NCBI GenBank assembly: GCA_016722075.1
Contig: JADKGW010000001.1
Coordinates: 930,001-994,000 of the forward strand
Direction of reading: 5' to 3'
Origin: Candidatus Kouleothrix ribensis
GTDB taxonomy: Bacteria > Chloroflexota > Chloroflexia > Chloroflexales > Roseiflexaceae
Length of the DNA: 64,000 nucleotides
Shown here piece after piece: positions 6,211 through 15,408 of this stretch. Below the pieces are notes generated by a model. The model saw nothing but the letters and a program-made list of their open reading frames with translations. It was not told the origin of the DNA and made no database searches. The position numbers and the translations under genes are program-made. The stretch's first letter is position 1, and each line of letters begins with the position of its first letter.

Positions 6211-9200
6211 GGCTCAATACTACTGCTCATTGCTATCACGTCCAGCGTGGCGATCACGCGCTCAACCTCGGCTTCAGCGTCGCGCGCCCACGCGGCCGAC
6301 CATGCGCGGTGTACGCGCCAGCCTAGCCCTTCGAGCACCTGCTCGCGCAGCCGCTCGCGGTCGCGCGCAGTCGGCGCATCACGGTAGTCGCGGCCGTCGC
6401 ATTCGATGCCAAGCAGGTAGCGCTGGGGATGCTCGGCATCGCGCACAGCGATATCGATCCGAAAGTCGGAGTGGCCGATCTGGCGGGCAAGCTGCAAGCC
6501 GCGCCGCGCCAGCGCAACTGCCAGCCGGTCTTCGAAGCGCGGGTCGAGCGATTGCGCCAATGGGCGGGCCGGGCCGTGTGTGGGTTGGGCCTGCTCGCCG
6601 GTGGGGCCTTCGCCAGCAGCCGGCCCGCCGCGGCGTGCGTAGTCGAGGTACTCGCGCAGCAGCCGTGGCCCGGCGTTCTGCACACGCCGTAGGTCGATCT
6701 CCTCGGGCAGCAGCGAGCTCACGACAATCACCTGATCGCGCGCGCGGGTGATCGCGACATTCAGCCGCCGCTCGCCGCCGAGCTGGTTGAGCGGGCCAAA
6801 GTTCATCAACACACGCCCGGCAGGGTCGCGGCCATAGCCTACGCTGATGATCATAACATCGCGCTCGTCGCCCTGCACGTTCTCGAGGTTCTTGACGAAC
6901 AGCGCCTCGGGGTGGCTCTCGTCGAATAGTGCGGCCAGTGCCTCGTCGGCCGCGCGCCGGCGCTCGAGCTCGTGCAGCACGGCCAGCTGCTGGGCCTGGC
7001 TGAAGGTCACTACGCCAAGCGACCGCTTGGGTGCCGCGCGCCACTGCTCGATCACCAGGTCGGCCACGCGGCGCGCCTCGACGCTGTTCGTGCGGCTGCT
7101 CTGGCGGTCGTACACGCCAGTGGGCACGTATTCGAGCCGCACCCCGCGCCCTGGTGCGGCGGCGGCCGGCGGGAATGTGGCCAGCTGGGCGGCGTAGAAC
7201 TGCCGGTTCGAGAAGGTGATCAGCGCCTCGTCGCGGCTGCGATAGTGCCAGTTCAGCTGTCGGGTGGGTAGCCCGGCCGCGCTCGCGGCGTCGAGGATGC
7301 TCTCGAAGATCTCGCCCGCCTCGTCGGCCGCCTCGTCGGCTGGCTCGTCACCAGTGGCGAAGAAGCTGGTCGGCGGCAGCTGGCGGTTGTCGCCCACAAC
7401 GATCAGTGCCCGGCCGCGCACGATCGCGCCGATCGCATCCTCGGTGCGGATCTGCGAGGCCTCGTCGAACACCACCAGGTCAAACGGCGGCAGGGCCGGG
7501 TCGAGGAACTGGCTGACCGAGAGCGGGCTCATGAGCAGGCACGGTTTGAGCTGGCCGAGCAGCTGGGGGATCTCGCTGAACAGCTGGCGGATGGGTTTGT
7601 GCCGGCGTTGCTTCTGTAGCTCGCGCCGCAGCGTGGCTAGCTCGCTGCCGGGTGGCGCCACGGCGTTGAGCGCGGGCCGGCGCCCGGCCAGCAGCCGCTG
7701 GAGGCGCGCCTGGGTTGCCGGGATCTGTTCGCGGTCGAGTGTGCGGAAGCGTTCGACCAGCGCCTCGTGGGCGGTGCGCTCGAAGCCGCGCAGCACAGGC
7801 ATGTGCGCATAGGCCTGGTCGAGCCAGGCCTGGCTCAGGCGCTTGTGGAACGCGCGGCGCGGCTGGGCCGCCACCACCCGGTCGCGGCTGATCGCGTCGA
7901 GGAACTCGGCGATGCCGAGCGGCTCGGCCGCGCGCCGTAGCTCGCAGTACTCCCACCAGGCGTCGAGGTCGCCCATGCGATCGAGCAGGAGCGCCACCTG
8001 CGCGTGGAGCTGCTCGAGCGTCAGCTGCTCGATCCGCTCGGGCTGGAGATCGTGGGCGTCGAGGGTCAGCCCGGCCAGAAACTCTAGCTCGTGATCGAGC
8101 GCCGCAAGTGCGCCGGGCAGCCGATCGGCCCCGGCCAGCAGCCCCGCGCGTTGCTCGGCCGGCCGGCTCAGCGCGGCGATCAACGGTGGCGGCAGCGGCT
8201 GCGCCAGCGGCAGTGCGGCGAGCTGCTCGGCCAGTATGCCCGCCGCCCCTGCCTGATCCCAGTCGGTGTCGCGGCCGGCAAACAGCGGCGCGAGCTGGTG
8301 CGCCAGGCCAGGCTCGTGCTTGGCAACCCACCCCCGCGCGGTGCGCACGGCAATCGCCAGATCCAGGTCGTCGAGCACGGCCTCGGGGGCGATCAGCACC
8401 CCCGGCTGGGCCTGCCCGCGCAGCGTGGCGATGTCGCGGTGGTATTGCGGGCGCAGCACCCGCACCCACGACTGGTGATGCGCGGCGAAGCGCTCGCGTA
8501 TGCCGTCGAGGTCGAGCGCAAGCACTGCCTCGTGGTAGCGCTCGATCAGGCGCTGTTCTAGCGACACCAGCCCGGCGTAGCGCTGCGCGGCTTCGGCGAG
8601 CTGCTCGCGGCGCGCGCTTGCGGCGGCCGGCGCAGCCAGCCACGCGGCCGGCACGCGCTGCGGCTCGCCCAGCAGCCGCAGCAGGCCCGCAAGCGCGCGG
8701 GCGCCGCCGAGGGTAGTTGGTGGCGCGCAGCTCAACTGCTCGGCGGCTGTGGCGGCCGCCTGCTGGAGTGTGGCCAGCGCGGCCAGCAGGGCACGCAGGC
8801 CGGCACGCAGGCGCCCGCGCTGCTCGAACGAGCTGGTGCTGACCGCGCAGCCGCGCCAGGCGTTTGCCGGCATAGCCTGCAGCAGCTCGGCGCGTGCATC
8901 AAGCTGTACGAGCACTGCGTCGACTGCGCCAAGGTGCTCGCGTGTGTATGCGGCGAGCGCACCGATTGGTGCGCTGGTGTCGGGCGCATCGGCCAGCAGC
9001 GCCACACGCCCATGCACGCTGAAGGCCGTCCAGCCCAGCGCCGGGTCGGGCGTGTGCAGCGCGCGCGCGTAAGCATTGAGCTGGTCGCGCGTGGCAGACA
9101 GCTCGGCGTATGCGAAGGCCGGATCGATCGGCGGAGGTGCGGCGGTGAGCGTGGCCCCCAGCGCATCGAGCACCGCGCGTTTGCCGGCCTTGTGGCTGTG

Positions 9201-10319
9201 AAGCTCAAGGCAGAACTCGCCCAGGCCGCAGGCCGCCAGGCGCGCGTACACCACCTGGAGCGCGGCCATCTTCTCGCTGACGAACAGCACGCGCCGGCCA
9301 CTGGCCAGCGCCTCAGCGATCATGTTGGCGATCGTCTGGCTCTTGCCGGTGCCGGGCGGCCCTTGCAGCACGAAGCTGGTGCCGGCACAGGCGGCGGCAA
9401 TCGCCCTGGCCTGGCTCGAGTCGGCGTCGAGCACCTGGTAGCAGTGCTCGGGCGGGCGCGCGTCTAGCGCATACGGATCGTCGGGCGCAGAGTCGGCGTC
9501 GGCAGGCGCGACCAGCGCAGGCGCGGCGGTGTCGCCAGCCAGCAGCGCGACGATCGGGTGCTGCTCGGCGGCCTCTGCGGCGCGCTCAAGGTCGTTGTAC
9601 ATCAGCAGCTTCAGGAACGAGAACAGGCCGAGTGCCGCCTCGCGCGAGACCTGCCAGCCGTCGCGGCCGGCGATCAGCGCCTCAATCTGCGCGAAGAGCG
9701 GCTCGGGCTGTAGATCGTCGTCGGGCAGCTCGGGCAGGGACAGGCCGAAGTCTTTGCGCAGCTTGTAGGCCAGCGTCGGGTTGAGCACCGCCTCGTCGTC
9801 GGTGAGGCGCACGCTATATTGCGCGCCGGCGGTGGTGCGCTGGAGCTCGGCGGGCAGCAGCAGCAGCGGCGAGCGCCAGATCGCCTCGCCGGCCTCGGGC
9901 TGGAACCACTCGAGGAAGCCGAGCGCGACGTACAGCACATTGATGCCTTGCTCGCCGGTGACGGTGCGTGCGCGCAGGCGCATGTTGTACAGGGTGCGCT
10001 CCTGATCGGCCGGCGGCCGGTCGGTCGCGAGCTGATCGGCCCTGGGTAACGGCGTGGCGAGCTGGTCGAGCCGCACCGTCGCGCCGGTGGCAGGTGCGTC
10101 CCAGCTCAACGCGTCGAGCCGCTGGTCGGGTGTGAGCGCCTCGACGAACTCGAGGCCACGCTGGCGCCGGGTGAGCAGGGCGTACAGCTCAGCGGCAGGC
10201 GGATGGGTCAGCGCGACATACCCGGCCGTGCCGGGGCGCAGGTGCAGCAGCCGGTTGCGCCGGCTCAGATCGAGCAGGCGTGTTTGCCAGATCTGCATGT
10301 GTTGGCGTGTCGTCGGCAT
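6183..10319 (-). CDS. DUF4011-type superfamily 1 helicase with C-terminal endonuclease-like domain
   Basis: About 1378 residues. The N-terminal region (WQTRLLDLSRRNRLLHL) is the DUF4011 signature. Helicase motifs follow: Walker A GPPGTGKS at ~320, Walker B VVFDEASQI at ~950, motif III VVGDNRQLPPTSFF, and the C-terminal NVAITRARDQVIVVSSL. The last ~120 residues (SDFRIDIAV, LLGIECDGRDY, LGWRVHRAWS) form a PD-(D/E)XK nuclease-like domain of the Vsr/MTES_1575 type. Such proteins are large, often solitary, and suspected of DNA defence or repair roles. The start at 10319 is chosen because TACAAT lies 7 nt upstream of it (leaderless); an upstream ATG at 10355 would add 12 residues. Confidence 0.88.
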   Translation of the reverse strand: MPTTRQHMQIWQTRLLDLSRRNRLLHLRPGTAGYVALTHPPAAELYALLTRRQRGLEFVEALTPDQRLDALSWDAPATGATVRLDQLATPLPRADQLATDRPPADQERTLYNMRLRARTVTGEQGINVLYVALGFLEWFQPEAGEAIWRSPLLLLPAELQRTTAGAQYSVRLTDDEAVLNPTLAYKLRKDFGLSLPELPDDDLQPEPLFAQIEALIAGRDGWQVSREAALGLFSFLKLLMYNDLERAAEAAEQHPIVALLAGDTAAPALVAPADADSAPDDPYALDARPPEHCYQVLDADSSQARAIAAACAGTSFVLQGPPGTGKSQTIANMIAEALASGRRVLFVSEKMAALQVVYARLAACGLGEFCLELHSHKAGKRAVLDALGATLTAAPPPIDPAFAYAELSATRDQLNAYARALHTPDPALGWTAFSVHGRVALLADAPDTSAPIGALAAYTREHLGAVDAVLVQLDARAELLQAMPANAWRGCAVSTSSFEQRGRLRAGLRALLAALATLQQAAATAAEQLSCAPPTTLGGARALAGLLRLLGEPQRVPAAWLAAPAAASARREQLAEAAQRYAGLVSLEQRLIERYHEAVLALDLDGIRERFAAHHQSWVRVLRPQYHRDIATLRGQAQPGVLIAPEAVLDDLDLAIAVRTARGWVAKHEPGLAHQLAPLFAGRDTDWDQAGAAGILAEQLAALPLAQPLPPPLIAALSRPAEQRAGLLAGADRLPGALAALDHELEFLAGLTLDAHDLQPERIEQLTLEQLHAQVALLLDRMGDLDAWWEYCELRRAAEPLGIAEFLDAISRDRVVAAQPRRAFHKRLSQAWLDQAYAHMPVLRGFERTAHEALVERFRTLDREQIPATQARLQRLLAGRRPALNAVAPPGSELATLRRELQKQRRHKPIRQLFSEIPQLLGQLKPCLLMSPLSVSQFLDPALPPFDLVVFDEASQIRTEDAIGAIVRGRALIVVGDNRQLPPTSFFATGDEPADEAADEAGEIFESILDAASAAGLPTRQLNWHYRSRDEALITFSNRQFYAAQLATFPPAAAAPGRGVRLEYVPTGVYDRQSSRTNSVEARRVADLVIEQWRAAPKRSLGVVTFSQAQQLAVLHELERRRAADEALAALFDESHPEALFVKNLENVQGDERDVMIISVGYGRDPAGRVLMNFGPLNQLGGERRLNVAITRARDQVIVVSSLLPEEIDLRRVQNAGPRLLREYLDYARRGGPAAGEGPTGEQAQPTHGPARPLAQSLDPRFEDRLAVALARRGLQLARQIGHSDFRIDIAVRDAEHPQRYLLGIECDGRDYRDAPTARDRERLREQVLEGLGWRVHRAWSAAWARDAEAEVERVIATLDVIAMSSSIEPLDSADMAL

Positions 10320-10396
10320 GGCGCGATTGTAGCGCTCGATCGGCGCTCTCGTCAAGCGCGCGGCGGCTGTAGGTTGCCAGGCAGTAGCGAGTTTTT

Positions 10397-10428
10397 CGTC
10401 GTCGGTAGTCGATCGACCACCGACGACG
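10397..10428. promoter_or_regulatory. 32-bp palindrome between the helicase gene and bioY
   Basis: Perfect 10-bp arms (CGTCGTCGGT and ACCGACGACG) flank a second palindrome, GTCGATCGAC. It lies in the divergent intergenic region, ~85 bp before bioY. No T-run follows on either strand, so it is more likely an operator than a terminator. Confidence 0.45.
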
Positions 10429-10480
10429 CGCGCGGTTCGCTTACAATAGGCTGGGTTGATTTCGCAACGAGGAGGGTACT

Positions 10481-11116
10481 ATGCTAAGCTCTCGGATGAC
10501 GCTGGCCCAGCGGCTGGCCCCACGCCATGGCCTGCTGGCCCAGCCGCTTGTGCGCAATAGCGTGCTGGCGCTGGCCGGCACGGCGCTGCTGGCGCTGTGT
10601 GCGCGGCTCAGCTTCCCGATCCCCACCACGCCCGTGCCGGTCACAATGCAGACGTTTGCGGTGCTGCTGCTGAGCGCGCTGTATGGCCCGCGGCTGGGCG
10701 CGGCGACCATGCTGCTCTACCTGGCCGAGGGGCTGGCCGGGCTGCCGGTGTTCTCGGCCGGGCGCAGCGCCTGGAGCCCGAGCAGCGTGCCGGGGCTGCC
10801 GGTGATCGTCGGGCCAACCGCAGGGTACCTGCTGTCGTGGCCGCTGGTGGCGCTGCTGGTCGGGGCGCTGGCCGAGCGCGGCTGGGATCGCTCGGTGCGC
10901 TCGGCGCTGCCGGCGATGCTGCTGGGCAGCCTGGTGATCCTGCTGTGCGGCTTCGCCTGGCTGGCCGCTGCCACCTGGGTATTAAGCGGTAGTGTGCATG
11001 TAACGGCGCTGCTGGCGGCGAGCGTGCTGCCGTTCCTGCCCGGCGACGCGATCAAGCTGGTGCTGGCGGCGCTGGCGCTGCCGGGTGGCTGGGCGCTGCT
11101 GCGCGACCGCAGCTAA
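10481..11116 (+). CDS. bioY: Biotin transporter BioY
   Basis: 211 residues, about six transmembrane helices, all hydrophobic. The family signature is present: PIPTTPVPVTMQTFAVLL near residue 50, then the LYLAEGLAGLPVF segment, a Gly-rich GPTAGYLLSWP loop and the C-terminal FLPGDAIKLVLAA. BioY is the substrate-binding membrane subunit of the biotin ECF transporter; some BioY proteins work without the EcfAT module, and no ecfA or ecfT gene is nearby. GAGGAGG precedes the ATG at good spacing. The gene is single, divergent from the helicase, with a palindrome upstream. Confidence 0.95.
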   Translation: MLSSRMTLAQRLAPRHGLLAQPLVRNSVLALAGTALLALCARLSFPIPTTPVPVTMQTFAVLLLSALYGPRLGAATMLLYLAEGLAGLPVFSAGRSAWSPSSVPGLPVIVGPTAGYLLSWPLVALLVGALAERGWDRSVRSALPAMLLGSLVILLCGFAWLAAATWVLSGSVHVTALLAASVLPFLPGDAIKLVLAALALPGGWALLRDRS

Positions 11117-11119
11117 CCG

Positions 11120-11228
11120 ATCGCGGGATAATCGGTGTGGTCAACCACAGGCTGGCGCTCGGCCAACCGCGAGTCGCGCGACGCCCGCTGCAACAGCAAG
11201 CTGACCACAACACTATCGCGGGATAATC
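11120..11228. repeat. 14-bp direct repeats downstream of bioY
   Basis: ATCGCGGGATAATC occurs at 11120-11133 and 11215-11228 in the gap between the convergent bioY and CSLREA genes. The interval holds no gene. Confidence 0.6.
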
Positions 11229-11252
11229 CACGCTCGTGCTGATCGCCAGGTG

Positions 11253-13304
11253 TTAGCGCCGGGCGATCGGCAGGAATAGCCAGCCGATCTGCACCTGCAC
11301 CTGCACCGTGCCGGTGGCCGTGCCGGCGTGGCCGTCATCGACGGTGTAGCTGAAACTGTCGGTGCCACTGAAGCCAAGCGGTGGGGTGTAGCGTATGTGC
11401 GCGCCCACCAGCACGGCAGCGCCGCCGTGCGCGCTGCTCGTGCTCACCGCCGTAATGAACAGGCCATCGCCCTCGATGTCGGTGTCGTTGGCCAGCAGCG
11501 TCGCAGTCGGGATCAGCAGCGGCGTGATGCCGGCAGTGCTGGTGCTATCGGCGTGGGCCAGCGGTGGGTCGTTCACCGGCGTGATACTGATCGTCACCAC
11601 GCGCACCTCCGTGCCGAGTGCGCCGTCGCTCGCGCGGTAGGCGAACTGGTCGGAGCCGGCGAAATTGGGCGGCGGGGTATAGCTGAACGAACCGTCGGCG
11701 CCGAGCGTCAGCTGCCCAAGCGTTGGCCAATCGACGCGCTGCGCGCTCAGGGGATCCTGGTCGGGGTCGGCGTCGTTGGCCAGCAAGCCTGGCGCGGCCA
11801 CCAGCAGTGGTGTATCCTCGGCGGTGCTATACGCGTCGGCGGCGGCGGTTGGGGCGGTGTTGATCTCGTAGGCGCCGATGTCGCAGGCGCTGCCGTGTGG
11901 CCGCGCGCGCGCGTGGATGTCGAGCGCCGCGCAGCCGGCGTTATCGCCGGCGTTGATCGCCGGGCTGCCGGCCAGTAGTGGAAACGTGTTGGGGGTCAGG
12001 TCGATCACCGGCAGCGCGCCGAGCAGCGGATCGGTGTTGGGCATGTCGCCGGTGGCGCTGAACCCGCAGCTCGCGCCGGCATCGAGGTTGTGGCCGGCCG
12101 ACACGATCGCGCCGGCGCAGCTGCCGGCGCTACCGTTTGTGCCGAGCAAACTGTTGCGCACAATCAGCGCGGCGCCGATGTTGGTGATCGCCGCGCCGGG
12201 CGCAGCTGCCTCGTGCGTGTTCCCCGCGATCGTCAGATTTACGAGCTGAGCGGTGGACGCCAGCGCGGCCGAGTAGATCGCCCCGCCGGTGTCGGCGCTG
12301 TTGAGCGCCAGCGACACGCTCGCTAGTGCGAGCGCGCCGTCGCTATAGATCGCGCCGCCGTAGCGTGCCTGGCCCGAGCGCAGCTCGGAGCTGGTGATCC
12401 GCAGCGCGCTGGCGGGTTCGCCGCCGCTATAGATATTGCCGCCGTCGTGGCCGGCGCGGTTCGAATCGAGCACAGTGCTGGTGATGATCGTGGTGGCGGT
12501 GCTGTAGATGCCGCCGCCGCGTGTGTTGGTGGTGTTATCGTGAATCCAGCTGCCGTCGATCGCGAGCAGGCCGGTAGTGCGGATGCCACCACCATAGCCG
12601 TTGGTCGAGCTGTTGTTGTTGACGATGCTATTGCTGATGCGCACGCTGCCGCCGCTCGTGTAGATCCCGCCGCCGGCGCCATCGCTCTGGCCCGGCACCC
12701 CGGCAGTGTTGTCGCGCACGATGCTGCCGGCGACCACGAGTGTACCGGCCTGGTTGAAGATCGCCCCGCCGTTGCGGCCGGCGGCACTGTGCGCCACATC
12801 GACATTGGCCAGCGTGGCCGAGCCGGCGTTGAAGATCGCCCCACCGTCGAAATCGGCCGTGGTGCTGTCGCCGCCGTGGCCGAGCGCCAGGCCGGTAAGT
12901 GCCAGCACCGCGCCGGGGTGTACCTCGAAGATCCGGTCGCCGAGCGCCGTGGCGTCGATCGTGGTGGTGTTTTTATCGACGCTCTGGATGGTGATGGCCG
13001 AACGAATATCCAGGTCGCCGGTCTGGTTGAGGTTCTCGGCTGGGCCGGCGCGCGTGAGTGTATATGTGCCAGGCGGCAGCACGATCAGGTCGGCGCCGCT
13101 GCCGGCCGCACATGTATCGACGGCGGCATCGGTGTTGGCGGCCTGGATGGCCTCGCGTAGCGAGCAGGCCCCGTCGGCATTGAGGCTGTCGGCGCCGGTG
13201 GTAACGCCGATTGTCGCGGCATGGGTGGCGGGCGCGGGCAGCAGCGCCGCGAGTAGCGCGAGGCCGGCGAACATCCAGACGATCCTGGTCGGGGTGTTTG
13301 GCAT
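11253..13304 (-). CDS. Secreted CSLREA / beta-helix / cadherin-like repeat protein
   Basis: 683 residues from the ATG at 13304, chosen because it begins a signal peptide (positive start, then MFAGLALLAALLPAP, cleavage near ATHAA). The CSLREAIQAANTD motif follows, then a right-handed beta-helix of ~370 residues with Gly/Asn-rich turns (GGAIYS, GGGI repeats). Next come two tandem cadherin-like/VCBS-type domains (ANDADPDQDPLS, NDTDIEGDGL; FSYTPPPNFAGSDQF). The chain ends LFLPIARR, a tail resembling that of the secreted protease at 23207-26944. It is probably an exported surface or adhesion protein. Confidence 0.85.
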   Translation of the reverse strand: MPNTPTRIVWMFAGLALLAALLPAPATHAATIGVTTGADSLNADGACSLREAIQAANTDAAVDTCAAGSGADLIVLPPGTYTLTRAGPAENLNQTGDLDIRSAITIQSVDKNTTTIDATALGDRIFEVHPGAVLALTGLALGHGGDSTTADFDGGAIFNAGSATLANVDVAHSAAGRNGGAIFNQAGTLVVAGSIVRDNTAGVPGQSDGAGGGIYTSGGSVRISNSIVNNNSSTNGYGGGIRTTGLLAIDGSWIHDNTTNTRGGGIYSTATTIITSTVLDSNRAGHDGGNIYSGGEPASALRITSSELRSGQARYGGAIYSDGALALASVSLALNSADTGGAIYSAALASTAQLVNLTIAGNTHEAAAPGAAITNIGAALIVRNSLLGTNGSAGSCAGAIVSAGHNLDAGASCGFSATGDMPNTDPLLGALPVIDLTPNTFPLLAGSPAINAGDNAGCAALDIHARARPHGSACDIGAYEINTAPTAAADAYSTAEDTPLLVAAPGLLANDADPDQDPLSAQRVDWPTLGQLTLGADGSFSYTPPPNFAGSDQFAYRASDGALGTEVRVVTISITPVNDPPLAHADSTSTAGITPLLIPTATLLANDTDIEGDGLFITAVSTSSAHGGAAVLVGAHIRYTPPLGFSGTDSFSYTVDDGHAGTATGTVQVQVQIGWLFLPIARR

Positions 13305-13506
13305 GGTGGTTGCTTTACGGCTAAGACTGTATTCAGTTGAGTGCGCCCAACCGGTGTGGAACAGATCGGGATTCAGGGGGGCAGGGCGGTGGCCCGCCCC
13401 TGAATCGCAGCGACAGCTTCTGCTTGCACTCAAGCTGAAATACCGTGTGGGGTAGGAGTTTAGGTACGGCCGCGGGCGCCAGGGCGCGCCAGCGGCGCGC
13501 GGCAGG

Positions 13507-15123
13507 CTAGAGATCGAGCCGAACTTTTGCGCCGAAGTCTTTCTTCTCTTTGCTGGTGAAGTAGGTCGCGCACGCGGCGTCGAGCAAGTCGGCGTTGAGC
13601 GAAATCTGCTCCATATTGTACTTAGCGATCGAGATCATCTGCAAGAGCAGGTCGCGCGGCTGGCAGTTGCGCAGCGGGCGGTTGTCGGGGGCATACCACT
13701 TGGCGAGCAAGTAATCGAGCGCGCGGTCGTTGTAAGCCACCTTGTAGACGCGGCACATAATTTGCCAGATCTCGCGCCACTGCTGCTCGGTCGGGTCGGT
13801 GATCTCGAACTTGAACTTGATCCGCCGCAGCAGCGCGTCGTCGCCCAGGTCGTTCGGGTCGAGGTTGGTCGAAAACATGATCAGCTGGTCGAATGGGATC
13901 TGTAGCTTCTTGCCGGTGACGGTAGTCAGGAAGTCGTAGCGCTTCTCGAGCGGCACGATCCAGCGGTTGAGCAGATCGAACACGCGCACCTGTTGGCGGC
14001 CGAAGTCGTCGATCAGGAAGATGCCGCAGTTGGCCTTCATCTGAAAGGGCGCCTCGTAGATCCGCGACTCGGCGTTGTAAGTCAGCCCGAGGCCCTCGAG
14101 GGTCAGCTCGCCGCCGGTGATCACGACCGGGCGGCTGATCCGGGTGTAGCGCGGGTCGTACTCGATATCGGGCGCAAGTGTGCGCTTGGGCGGCTCGTGT
14201 ACGATCGCGTCGTAGAGCTTGATCACCGCGCCGTCGGCGTATACCGTGTAGGGGATGAAGATGTCGTCGCCCATGAGGTGGGTGATCCGCTCGGCGATGG
14301 TGGTCTTGCCATTGCCGGGGAACCCGAACAGCATCACCGACGCCGCCGAGTTGACGGCCGGGCCAACCTGGTTGAGGATCGACTCGTCGATCACAAGGCC
14401 CTGGAAGGCCTCGCGAATATTGCGGCGGGTCACCATCACGTCCTTGACGGTCTGCGCCTTAACCGAGGCGATCCAGTCGTCGAGGGTAACCGGCACCGGG
14501 CCGGAGTACATAGTTTTGAGCAGGGCATCGGCGGCGGCCTGGTTGCCGCGGGGTGTGAGCACATACTCGTAATTGATATCGCCGTAGCCGCGTTGGCCTG
14601 CGATGTCGATCATCTCCTGGCCGCGCAGCTCTTTGAGCAGCACATCGATGATCTCGTACGACAGCTTGAGGTCTTCGACCAGCTCGAGCCCTGTGATGCG
14701 GCCTTTGTTGTAGATCGCACGGATAAGGTGCTCGTAGAGAAACGTGCGGTTCATCCCGGTCTGCTCGATCGTCTTCGGCGCGGCGGGGGTGAATGAGTTG
14801 GACAACTTGGGCATCGCCACATGCTCGTCGGGCGGCGGGTCGCCCAGCGTGCGGGTCGTGGCGAGGTTGATGCCGCGAGCGCGGGCCTCGGCAACCGATT
14901 TCTCGAGGTCGTCCTTATGATACAGCAGGTGTAGTAGCGCCTCCTGGTCGTCGGCTTCTTGCGCGCGCTTGATACAGTCGTAGACGGCGCGTGCGACCAG
15001 GTATTTCACTCCATCGATGTAGAGGTGATGCAGATATTCATGGCCATGCACGTAGCAGTCGCGCGGGTGTGAGGGCTTGGCGAGCATCTCGTCGTACGAG
15101 CGCTGGTCGATGAGTATACGCAT
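13507..15123 (-). CDS. AAA+ ATPase with N-terminal winged-helix-like region
   Basis: 538 residues from the ATG at 15123, which has AAAGGA 8 nt upstream. Residues ~140-240 contain a winged-helix-like segment (LYEHLIRAIYNKGRITGLEL, YEYVLTPRG). The AAA+ module has Walker A GFPGNGKTT at ~270, Walker B GIFLIDDFG at ~368, sensor 1 MFSTNLDP and arginine-finger LLRRIKFK. The C-terminal lid region follows. Similar proteins are annotated only as ATP-binding proteins in Chloroflexota; the substrate is unknown. It is a single gene. Confidence 0.85.
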   Translation of the reverse strand: MRILIDQRSYDEMLAKPSHPRDCYVHGHEYLHHLYIDGVKYLVARAVYDCIKRAQEADDQEALLHLLYHKDDLEKSVAEARARGINLATTRTLGDPPPDEHVAMPKLSNSFTPAAPKTIEQTGMNRTFLYEHLIRAIYNKGRITGLELVEDLKLSYEIIDVLLKELRGQEMIDIAGQRGYGDINYEYVLTPRGNQAAADALLKTMYSGPVPVTLDDWIASVKAQTVKDVMVTRRNIREAFQGLVIDESILNQVGPAVNSAASVMLFGFPGNGKTTIAERITHLMGDDIFIPYTVYADGAVIKLYDAIVHEPPKRTLAPDIEYDPRYTRISRPVVITGGELTLEGLGLTYNAESRIYEAPFQMKANCGIFLIDDFGRQQVRVFDLLNRWIVPLEKRYDFLTTVTGKKLQIPFDQLIMFSTNLDPNDLGDDALLRRIKFKFEITDPTEQQWREIWQIMCRVYKVAYNDRALDYLLAKWYAPDNRPLRNCQPRDLLLQMISIAKYNMEQISLNADLLDAACATYFTSKEKKDFGAKVRLDL

Positions 15124-15269
15124 ATGTGCGGTCCTTTGGATAAGATGTAGTACTACGATACTCGAAATAGTATAGCTTTGGAGGGTTAGGGCCGGCAATA
15201 GGCCGATGGTCATTAGTGGGGTGGGACTCGCAGCCTAGCGGCTGGCTCGAGGGCGGTGCCCTCTCTCAC

Positions 15270-15400
15270 GTGCATACCCCTCCCTCGTACCCGCTCACCT
15301 CGCAGATGAAAGGGTAAGAATTTGGCGTTCCAATGCGCTCGTGAAGCGAGCGCATTGGAACGCCAGTAGGATACCCCCGCTCCCAGCGTGGGAGCGGGAG
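15270..15400. repeat. Dispersed double-hairpin repeat, copy 1
   Basis: Hairpin A has 18-bp perfect arms (15324-15341 with 15347-15364, 5-nt loop). Hairpin B (15376-15398) has 10-bp arms. A second copy in the opposite orientation lies at 51863-51990. The element carries no gene and is about 130 bp. Confidence 0.8.
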
Positions 15401-15408
15401 CATGGGAG

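Noticed and set aside
10392..10428. Palindrome before bioY as an intrinsic terminator
   Set aside because: The T-run precedes the hairpin on the plus strand and becomes an A-run after it on the minus strand, so neither direction gives a terminator.
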